From: Rhynchopus euleeides
Taxonomy: Eukaryota; Euglenozoa; Diplonemea; Diplonemida; Diplonemidae
Direction of reading: 5' to 3'
DNA: 64,000 nt
Assembly: GCA_963210315.1 (NCBI GenBank)
Contig: OY723296.1
Span: forward strand, 1,488,001 to 1,552,000
Made by a program: the position numbers and the translations under genes. How positions within the stretch are numbered: the stretch's first letter is position 1; each line of letters begins with the position of its first letter. The notes under the pieces were generated by a model. It was not told the DNA's origin. It did no database searches and saw nothing but the letters and a program-made list of their open reading frames with translations. Positions 51,189 through 59,909 of the stretch are shown in pieces.

Positions 51189-52570
51189 ATGGGTGAAAAT
51201 TTTAATACCCCCCCCCCTCTAAATCCCGCGATGAATTTTGGATTTTTTGGGGATGAAGGAAGGCCCATGGCCTCACCTCCACACCTGAACCATACCCAGA
51301 TATGCCTTTCCGCACCCATCCTGCACCCAGAACTGGCACAGGGGGGTGAAAAACGCCGCCAGGTGCCTTTTCAGATGTCATCGAGCAGGGGTGGCCCCTA
51401 CTGCAGTAAAGCCCCCCTTTTCTGGGTTTCTCCGGCTTTGCACCATTTCACCTCAAAAATAATGGGCCGAAACAGATTCCAGTGGATCCGCAGGGCTTCT
51501 GTGGGTCCATTTCTACTATTTGAGGTCACAAATGCGGTCCCAGAGAGGGAAAACCTGCAAAATCACACATTTTTCACCTATTTCTGCAGGAACACTGTTG
51601 GCTTCGATTCCAGTATTCATCACAGAGGACGAAAGACGGGGGATATCGAGCCCCGCCCCGTTGGATCGATTCTGTGGCCTCATTGTGGTCCCAGACCCCT
51701 TCCATGCCCAAAGCCCTCTCATGATCACTGAGAAACCAGGTCGACAATGAGAGGAGCTGCACACAGAGGCACGTGGTGAGGTTACGTTCAGAGAGCCGCC
51801 AGAGGTTTCCGGGGTTCTGTGGAATTTTCTGATGACCTTTGCAGGAGCGAGGAAGCTATATGGGGTGGCCTGCTGATACATGCTCTCAGCAAAGAGCATT
51901 GTACTTTTTTTTTCTATTGTGCCAGGCCGAGGCCTTCGCGCGTCACCTTACCTCAACCCGGGGTACCCACTCGACTGCTCGGTGGCGGCTGCAAGAGTCT
52001 TCTGCTCAATACCTTCACATCCGCTTCCTGCGGACTACCTCCGCGTGTCGCCCTTTCGGACCGTGTAAGTGTCTTGCACACAGAAGCCGAGGAAGGGGCG
52101 GTTGTGCTGGGAATAGAGTCTCCTTGGCCTCAGACTTGCAACCGGTTCCAAGACCCTGACTCGAGCCTAATGAGTTACCACCAGAGAGAGGTTGTAGTGG
52201 GTTATCAAACCACAATGACCACCACATGGAGTCTTGCATCTGACGAGCTTGCCTCAAAGGGGACGTTGTGGCGGTGTGTGCGGAACACCTCACCAACGCA
52301 GCCAATCGCAAGCGCAGCAACTGCAGAGAATCCGGTCAGCTGCAAGGGTGATAATGTAGAGAAGAACACAGCCCAAAAAACCGTCAAAATGACCCAAAAA
52401 AATCTAGAAAATGGTGACGATGCACCCCCCTGACCCCATTCCACACCCCTCTGACCCCCCTGGATACCCTCTGGCGGGGCTACTGCACTTGAGACACCAC
52501 TATTCTGGCCCACAGGCCGAAAAATTCATCGCGGGATTTAGGGGGGGGGGGTATTAAAATTTTGACCCAT
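51189..52570. mobile_element. 1.38-kb TIR element with ATGGGTGAAAATTTTAATA ends
   Basis: Left ATGGGTGAAAATTTTAATA then a C-run then TAAATCCCGCGATGAATTTT; right AAAATTCATCGCGGGATTTA then a G-run then TATTAAAATTTTGACCCAT. It is inserted in the right TIR of the 17-kb element. TA-rich flanks make the duplication ambiguous. There is no clear gene inside. Confidence 0.75.
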
Positions 52571-52878
52571 ATAGTTGGTGCCCCTGATTTACCCCTTTTT
52601 CACTACGCACAAACTACGCAATCTGGGGGGGGGGGTCTCGCTTTTTGGTCCCCCCCCAGTTTTTTTTGGTCCCCCTTTCTGTGTGGCTACTGAGACAGGA
52701 CTGGAGGCACTGCGCTGACCGAGCAAAAAATTATTGCCAGAACTCACTATACACCGTACGAAAGAACGCACGACATGTGGGGCGGGACTCCAGAAACACC
52801 TGGGCAAGGTTGCCCCATGCCCAGAAACACCTGAGAAGGAAGTGAGTTCCAGGAGCCGCGTAGAACACCCTCGAGATT

Positions 52879-53196
52879 GTGAATGATGATACGATCACAG
52901 CCTTCAGGGCGCTGCGAGGTGCCACCCTGAAGGTGGCCCTTGACATCAAGGAGAGCGTCGGCCGAGGTGTCGACGAAAAGCTGAAGAAGGCGCTACTGGC
53001 ACTGGATCCCGCGGGGTATACGGAGGTCACCGCCACACAGGCAACCTCCGCTGACAACGTCCAGGAGACGTTATCCGAGGGGATCACAACGGCACTAGAG
53101 ATCTGTGTCACGGGATCCAGGCGCCCACTCTCCCTCGACGGTCTGGGGATTGTTGTTGGGTATGGTGTCGTTTCCTGCAGCTGCAAAAAAGCGTAG
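52879..53196 (+). CDS. Hypothetical small protein in the TAG-flanked element, 105 aa
   Basis: From 52879 the frame reads as a compact helical protein (ITAFRALRGATLKVALDIKE, VDEKLKKALLALDP) with balanced composition, unlike the shadow frames around it. No family is recognised. The start shown may be too short, because the frame may begin upstream. It may join the Ala/Pro-rich frame at 53277 by splicing or frameshift. Confidence 0.4.
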   Translation: MNDDTITAFRALRGATLKVALDIKESVGRGVDEKLKKALLALDPAGYTEVTATQATSADNVQETLSEGITTALEICVTGSRRPLSLDGLGIVVGYGVVSCSCKKA

Positions 53197-53215
53197 CAAC
53201 TGTGCTTCCTTCTTC

Positions 53216-53315
53216 CTTAATGATGCGTTGACGCTTCCACCCGGAGGAGCTGAAGCAGGCACCGCTTAATGATGCGTTGATGCTTCCACCCGACGAGCTG
53301 AAGCAGGCACCGCGC
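53216..53315. repeat. Tandem 50-bp duplication
   Basis: TTAATGATGCGTTGACGCTT, CCACCCG and GAGCTGAAGCAGGCACCGC occur twice in a row (53218-53267 and 53267-53311), with a few differences. It lies between the two small frames. Confidence 0.7.
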
Positions 53316-53492
53316 CAAAGGGCACCCCCAAAGAGACCTGCAAAGACTGCGTCGAAACCCGCACCGAAGGCTGCCAGCGCTGCAGCACCTGAAGAACCTG
53401 CAGCACCTGCAGCACCTGCAGCACCTGAAGCGCCTGCACCCTCACTGACCCCGGAACAGCAAGAACTCCTTGAGTTTGGGGTCCCGGCATAG
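53277..53492 (+). CDS. Hypothetical Ala/Pro-rich tail peptide, 71 aa
   Basis: The frame reads basic KRPAKTASKPAPKAA, then EEPAAPAAPAAPEAPAP, and ends LTPEQQELLEFGVPA. Such tails are common after histone-like or DNA-binding domains. It could be the C-terminus of the protein starting at 52879, broken by the 50-bp duplication. Independent expression is unproven. Confidence 0.35.
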   Translation: MMLPPDELKQAPRQRAPPKRPAKTASKPAPKAASAAAPEEPAAPAAPAAPEAPAPSLTPEQQELLEFGVPA

Positions 53493-53620
53493 AGACAGAG
53501 AATGGCTGAGTAAATCAAAAAATGAGACCCCCCCCCCCCCTTTTCACTACGCACAAACTACGCAATATGGGGTCGTCAGGGGCACCAATAGTACTATATT
53601 TTTCGGGATCCCACCGTGTA

Positions 53621-55973
53621 CAGTTGCACCCCCCACCCCCACCCCCCTCGCTCTTCGGTGGGAGGGACGGTGAGGTTCGTCTTTCCTCCACGGCTGGCGT
53701 GTCCGACCAGCATCGGTCCCTTCAACCCAAGCTCTCCCACCCGGCCTCACTTTCCCCCTCCTCCGTCAACCCTTCTCCGTTTCTGCCGTATTTCGATTGT
53801 TGTGATTCTCCCCAGGTGGGGGAAAGGCTCTTATTCTCCCCTGGCAAATTTTCCTTTCAGTTTTGAGGTGGGTTTTTCCCCGGGCTGATTTTGCCGCATT
53901 TTTATTTTGGCAGAACACCAGGGTGTTCGCTATCTCCCACCTTCCTCAGAGACTGTGGGAGAAAGGGGTAAAATTGCCGCCCCAAATTTTTTTTCGCGCG
54001 CGCTTCGCGCGCGCGAAATCATGCAACATCGGCCCCTCAGACAAATTGCCTCAAGGTCCAGACCAGGGTACTGGTCTGGGGGGTCTGGGGGGGCGGAGCC
54101 CCCCAGCCGCCGGAGGCCACGGTAGTAAACATTTGTCAGCCTCGTCCCCGAGCCCGCTTCATAGTCGAACACCACATACAGACAACGTGCACCTTGAGAC
54201 AGCATGCTCAAGAGGTACATCGGCCTGGTGCCTGTGGCAGGCTACTATGCTCTTGGCTTCGGCCTCCTCTGGCTTTGACCGTGCTGATGCTGGCAATAGC
54301 TCCGACGGTCCCCAGCAGGTTCAGATCTCGCTTCTTTGGGTTATTTCCGCTCCGTGCGAAGCGTGGTGGTATCAATTTGTACGAGAGGGTGCTGCCCTTC
54401 TCCTTCAAAACCCCTTCCCACCTGAGGCCAAAACTTCCGAGAAACTTTTTTTATTTAATTTCTCCCCCTTGGGAGAAATGCCGGGGAGAGAGGTGGGAGA
54501 AGGGTTTTCCCAGAATCATTTTTTTAACGAAATAGGCCCCTATTTCTCCCCGAGCGAACGCCCTGCAGAACACCGCGATTATTTCGATCTTTTTTAGCGG
54601 CATCTAACAGTAAAGGATGTGCGGCGGATAAAGAGATCCAATCTCGCATTGGAGAGATTGCTGAGCACGGCCAGCATCGTTCAAAATTGCTCAAAAAAGG
54701 ACTCATGACGGCAGCGTTGGTGTCCTGCGAAGCCATGGACTCGCCGGCACTGTTCAGACAAACAACGGACGCAACTCCAAGTCTTTGTTGCGTATCTTGT
54801 GCAAAGCAAGGCTGATCCTCTTATACAGGGGGTCGTACATAAACCAGGCCAGGTTCCTCCCTTCCACGACGCTCGTGGGTCTTGCAGCCCATGTGTTGGC
54901 ATCATATCTTGGTGCTGCGATGTGGCTATGACATGCCGTTGGGAGGGGAAGCCTGGACAGACTGTGCGTGCCCTTAAGTCACCCTCTCCTCCTCCTCCCG
55001 TTCTGTATCTTATCGGTTTGGTTTCGACAGCGGTCAGTCATCTAGGCAGAGCTGTGGGTAGCCAGCTGTCGAGATGAACCTGTTTAGACATTGAGTCGTG
55101 TGTGCGTCACCTTTTTCTTTCTTATACTTTCATACGGGGGCCCTCGCTACCAGGTGTGACTGAGTGAGAAACAGTGAGCCACGGCCCACTTCCCCTCACT
55201 GACTGACGAGCTGTGACTGGTAGCGAGGGCCCCCTACCCCATACAATGGAGGGTGGGGATGGAAGCACATGGGGAGGGGGTCACAGCCATTTGGGGTATC
55301 CCCTTTGGGGCACGGCGAATGCGGCTGCACAAAGGTGGAACCCATTGGACGCGTCTCAAAAAAAACAGCATGATACACGCACTGTGGCACGGGTTGAGGG
55401 GGTGGGGGGCGCCATTAGCCCCTCTTTCTGCGTTCGGATTCTTTTATGAGCACAGCGCAGTGTTGGCAACACAACACCGATTGGGGGCCTCCGCTCTGTG
55501 TCAGGTTGCCTCTTTTGAGAGGTGACTCGTTTTTATGCATTTCTGAGCAAAGGCCCCCACTGAGGGACCTCGCTCTGTGTCAGTGTGTGTCAAATTATGT
55601 CGTGTTGCAGCCAGGATTTTGTGAGGAGGTTCGCCCTTCCTCACTTCTCTGCATTTCTGAGCGAAGGGCCCCTATTGTGTTTGCCACGCCATGCGTGTGT
55701 GTGCCACAGCGGAAGTTGCCACCAGAGTTTACTCGGTACGGCCCTCCGCTATGTTGTTCGCGCAAAACCTTGATTTTTTTCAAAAAAAATCGCGCCTCCC
55801 CCGCCACTTCCTTCGTGGCGCATGTCGTGCCGCACACCCCAGGGGACGTGAATTTTCCCGCAGAGCTTTGCGAGGGACAATATGATTCTATGTCAGACAG
55901 ACGTTCAACCTGCAGGGGGGGGGGGAGGGGGCCAAGGCTGGACAAATGCTGCATTTTAAAAATAAAAAACATA
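53621..55973. other. Intergenic repeat-bearing region, no supported gene
   Basis: It contains a CGCGCGCGCTTCGCGCGCGCG palindrome near 53996-54017 and one hairpin cassette (54078-54137), together an inverted match to 690-1137. The inverted pair GGGGGCCCTCGCTACCAG / CTGGTAGCGAGGGCCCCC lies at 55137-55154 and 55218-55235. Otherwise nothing is recognised. Confidence 0.5.
54078..54137 (+). repeat. Hairpin cassette copy 5 (single)
   Basis: GGGGGTCTGGGGGGGCGGAG, CCCCCCAGCCGCCGGAGGCC, ACGGTAGTAAACATTTGT. The only unpaired copy in the window. Confidence 0.85.
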
Positions 55974-56107
55974 GGAGGATTCTTCATATTCCTGGATTTC
56001 CCGAATTTCCTGGATTTCCCCCGGCCCCTTAGGCGATTTCAGGGCGGACAGGGCGGACATGCCCGGACCCGGAAATCCGGGTGTCCGGATGTCCGGGTCC
56101 AATTTTG

Positions 56108-56142
<35 letters not shown>

Positions 56143-57431
56143 ACATTTCCCGAATTTCCCGCCCGGACATGTCCGCCCGGACATCCGGACATCCAGAAAT
56201 GTCCGCCCCGGACAGGGCGGACATTTTCTGGTGTCCGGATGTCCGGGCGGACATGTCCGGACCCGGAAATTCGGGAAATCCAATTTTGACCCCCCCCCGG
56301 ACATGTCCGGCCAGGACCTCAATAGTTTGATTTTTGGTCCAGAAAATAGTTTGAAAATTTTTGAAATCTGGGTGCCCAAATTTTTTGCTCCTAAGACCGG
56401 CGATTTGTAGGGGGACCCTTTCGAATTTTTTTTGGAGAAGGGTAAATTGAACGTTTTTGGCCAAATGAAGCCACTGCGACCATTCCCGGGCCTCGGAAAT
56501 CAGATTTTGGCCCCTCAAATGCGGTGCCGGTCCGGACAAAAAACCGAAAAAATCGTGAAAAATGGCCCATTTTCCCCAGCCAAAAATGGGCCAAAAATGC
56601 CCCCGGGCACCCCCAGAGACATGTCCTAATCCGGGGTGCCAGTAGGGGGGACCTTTCGAATTTTTTTTCGAGGAGAGGTCAATTGAACGTTTTTGGACAT
56701 CTGAGGCCACTGCGACCATTCCCAGGCCTCGGAAATGAGATTTTTGGCCCTCAAATGGGGTACCGGTCCCCACGAAATTCCGAAAAATTCATGAAAATCG
56801 AAAGGTCCCACGCACCAAATTCTGCCCAAAAATCGTCAAAAATGGACATGTCATATGCAGCAATGGGGCACCAATCACTCCCCAAATTTTGCTCAATGAT
56901 TCCACGGCTAGCCAGATTTTCTGATCAATTAGTTTGTTTGAGCATGTTCCTGGCCCTTGTTTGGAAAGTAGATGGCCCCTGGCTGGAGAGGACGGTTGTG
57001 CTCGACCGGACGGAGAGAGAACCTTCTCCATATCCACCTCCACTCCACAATGCCAGAAGTGGCAGGAAGGCCGGGTGTTACAGGCCTCAACCAGGGTTTC
57101 AAGGCTCTCCACTTCCTGGCTGCGTCAGGGATCACCGGGTACAGCGAGCAGGATTCCCTGTCCTGACACCCCAGCATGTACCACCGGAAGAACCCGAAAC
57201 AGCAGCCCCCCCTCATGGGGGTTGCAAGAGGCACGGAAATCGTTCAAATCGGACCAAGTCCGAAAATTCGGCACTTTCTTGGGTACAAATTGCGGTCCGA
57301 AATTTTCCGATTTTTTGAAAAAAGGCGAATTCTGTAAGGGGGACCTTTTCGAATTTTTTTTTGGGCACTTTTTCCACAAGGAAATGTCCGCCCTGTCCGC
57401 TACTGTCCACTACCGATTTCAAGGATCCTCC
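55974..57431. mobile_element. 1458-bp TIR element, copy 2, ATA target duplication
   Basis: Same ends (GGAGGATTCTTC / AAGGATCCTCC) and same orientation as 49629-51124, near-identical along its length apart from a longer poly-C run and small deletions in the GTCCGG palindrome region. ATA flanks both sides (55971-55973, 57432-57434). Two copies with different duplications establish the termini. Confidence 0.88.
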
Positions 57432-58237
57432 ATAAAATAAAATAAAGTGCAATAAAATGCAGTAAAATGCAGTAAAGTGCAATAAAGTGCAGGAGAGCGT
57501 GTTGTAGGGGTGGCTCGGCGTGACGGTGGGCAGGACGCTGACCTGCCGTGCCAGGGGACCCTGATCCGCCCACTCTGGCCAACACAAGGCCACCAAGGCA
57601 GTACCCCCGCCAGGCCCGCCCTGCTGCTGTTCGGCATGCTTGATGCTGCTTCCGAGCGCCGGGGCCAATCAGGCAGCAGGCGCACCCCAGCACCGCAGGC
57701 GCAGCAGGGCGGACCAGCACGGCGGTGTGCGGTGGGCAGTCCACCTTCCTCGGACGTTGTACAGCTGAGCTGATCTGGCGTACGGGTTCTTCACCATCCC
57801 GTTCGGGGAGGCTGGACATCAGAGCGGACTGAAAGCACTCAAAGCAGGACTGAAGCCAGGCGGAGGCCGCACCGATCAGGTCCTGCTAACCCACCGACCC
57901 AACATAGGCAGGGCACATCCATCCCGGCCTGCATTCTCTGCCGGAGCCTTGGTGCGTCCCTGTGACCTTCAGGAGAACCTCCGTGCAGGAGCGGTACTTT
58001 TTGCCATCTTCTGCGGGTTTGCGGCTGTCCGCAAACTTGCAGACGTGGCTGCACCTCTGTAAAGTGGGTGTGACTCCAGCATTTGGCCTGTCCATAGTGG
58101 TCCTCCCAGCTGTACGTATGCGAAGCCCAAGGCACCACTCAGGACCATGCACTTTATCCAAAAATCCGGAAAATAAAATACAATAAAATGCAGTAAAATG
58201 CAGTATAATAAAGTGCAGTAAAGTGCAGTAAAAATTT
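57432..58237. repeat. Segment bounded by direct AATAAAATGCAGTAAA repeats
   Basis: Microsatellite-like AATAAAATGCAGTAAAATGC / AGTAAAGTGCA units occur at 57433-57492 and again at 58170-58232 in the same orientation. The 680 bp between has no recognised gene. Confidence 0.6.
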
Positions 58238-58678
58238 GCTGCCAGCCTTGGGGGGGAGATGGAGGCAACAGTGCGTTTTAATGCGGTGCATAGCAAACAA
58301 AGAGGGGGGGGGGGGCAGAGTTGCCTGCCACGCGCCCCGAGCGCAAGCCCCAGGTAGCGATGTGCCCATACATGCCGCTTATTCCGACCAAAAACGGCCA
58401 AAAACCCGATTCTTATACCAAGTTTTTTCTTGATTTTCGTGACCTGTTTCACCCCATTTTTTGGACCGTGCGCACCGCAGGTGACCCGGAAACCCCCGAA
58501 AACGGCATGTTTCGGGACATTGGAATCCACGGTGACCCCGGACGTGTCCCACAGATGAGTCCATCCTATATCAGACCCTGTACAGAAATACGAGAAATCG
58601 TGGGAATATGCAGTTGAGAGAGGGCGGTGCACCCTTAGGGGCCTTAGAGGTGGTCCAGAGAATGCAAAGAGGTCCACA

Positions 58679-58738
58679 GGGGGGTCTGGGGGGCGGAGCC
58701 CCCCAGCCGCCGGAGGCCACGGTAGTGAACGTCTGTTC
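58679..58738 (+). repeat. Hairpin cassette copy 6
   Basis: GGGGGGTCTGGGGGGCGGAG, CCCCCCAGCCGCCGGAGGCC, ACGGTAGTGAACGTCTGTTC. Confidence 0.85.
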
Positions 58739-58848
58739 TTTGTGGGTTACAGATTCTGTGGGAGTCGGGTGCGTCCTCCTGAGGGCGGTCTCTGGATTCT
58801 ATGACCCGATGTGACCCCAAAGGGCTTGGTCGACAGGTATCCGTCACA

Positions 58849-58918
58849 GGGGGGTCTGGGGGGCGGAGCCCCCCAGCCGCCGGAGGCCACGGTAGCGAAC
58901 ATCTGTTCCTTGTGGGGC
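58849..58918 (+). repeat. Hairpin cassette copy 7
   Basis: GGGGGGTCTGGGGGGCGGAG, CCCCCCAGCCGCCGGAGGCC, ACGGTAGCGAACATCTGTTC. 170 bp after copy 6. Confidence 0.85.
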
Positions 58919-59906
58919 ACAGCCCATCTTCCTGAAGTTGAAGTTGAGTGAATCGTGCCCAAGGGTTCGAGGGCGCCAAGGCTCGTCAGTGCAGGCTGGA
59001 TTGCCGCGTCAAAGCCAGATGCTGAATGACAGACACTGAGGACATGGGCCAGGCCCCGGCTGGCCCGCCCGGGCCCCATTTTTGGGCCATTTTTTCCTCC
59101 TCCCGAAAATGCGTTTATTTGCATCATTGGGATCCGTGGCTCACGCCATGGTATTTTTTCTCTCCGGAAACATTATTTGTTCACACCATTTGGGCCTGAA
59201 CCACCAAGAAAAAAAAATTGTGAAAATCCTGAAAATCCTTATACTTATACCTGGCAAGAATCATGTATGGATGTGCCTCATTCTTTTTTTTTGTTGTTTT
59301 GAACCGCCGAAGCGCCGAAGCGCCAAAAAATACAGATTATACTTCTGCCGGGAGAGTGTTGGCAGAGGCTTGATGATGTGCGCCACAGGGCAGCGGGGGT
59401 GTCATTATATTAAACCCCCGCTCCCGCCCTGCCCCGGCACATGGGGGTGACGGCGGGTCTTCCCACCACCTGGGCAGGGCATTGTGTTGATTTCTGTCCT
59501 GTGTGGAATGCCTTGTCTCCGTGCCAACCCTGTGTCAGCTGTGTGTTGCGCCTGCTCTGCTCGGGTGTGCATCCGCTGCTGTGCGCTTCTGAGTGAAGGA
59601 TCACCGCCCCCCACCCCCCCTCCCAGCACCCCTCCTCCCTAATAGGCCAACCACCTGCGAGAGGGAGAAGTGCATTTGCCTCCAACTCCCCACAACGCCA
59701 CTCCCTTGTGTGCACCCTTCAGCATACACCTTCACTTCATCCTCCCTCCCACTCACCAGGACACACACACACCCCACACACAAGCTCCGGGGGCAACCCC
59801 TGCCACTCAGCTCAAGGGGAGTGGGGGGTGAGCTGCCAGAAGGGGCGGGAGCGGGTGTTATAACCTCCCCTTCGACACCCTCCCCACCCCCCCCTTTTCG
59901 CCCAAC

Positions 59907-59909
59907 AGC
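59907..59909 (+). promoter_or_regulatory. Candidate splice acceptor one base before a start codon
   Basis: CCCCCCCTTTTCGCCCAACAG|C|ATG: a strong polypyrimidine tract and AG directly before the deubiquitinase start. If it is the mRNA 5' acceptor, a spliced leader must supply almost all of the 5' UTR. Confidence 0.45.

Larger units (their letters stand above)
52575..53588. mobile_element. 1014-bp TIR element with TAG target duplication
   Basis: The ends TTGGTGCCCCTGA and TCAGGGGCACCAA are perfect 13-bp inverted repeats flanked by TAG (52572-52574, 53589-53591). The subterminal motif TCACTACGCACAAACTACGC is repeated in direct orientation at 52600 and 53544. Two small frames lie inside. Confidence 0.85.
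36429..53620. mobile_element. Probable 17.2-kb TIR element, host to many nested insertions
   Basis: The left end starts TACACGGTGGGATCCTG, then AAAATGTAGTACTAT, then an array of CTATTATAG palindromes, and finishes GGCTGTCGGGCCAGTCGAA near 36830. The right side has the same blocks inverted: TTCGACTGGCCCGACAGCC at 51143-51161, ACTATTATAGTCGCCATGTCACTATAT to about 51188, and, after two inserted elements, TAGTACTATATTTTTCGGG then ATCCCACCGTGTA ending at 53620. Removing the insertions at 51189-52570 and 52575-53588 rejoins the right TIR. The OTU gene follows directly inside the left TIR and may belong to the element. No target duplication is seen at the outer ends. Another left-type end lies at 63103. 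Confidence 0.55.
58238..59909. other. Intergenic region with two hairpin cassettes
   Basis: Cassettes lie at 58679-58738 and 58849-58918. The final 300 bases before the protease gene are C/T-rich and end CGCCCAACAG one base before its ATG. Confidence 0.5.
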
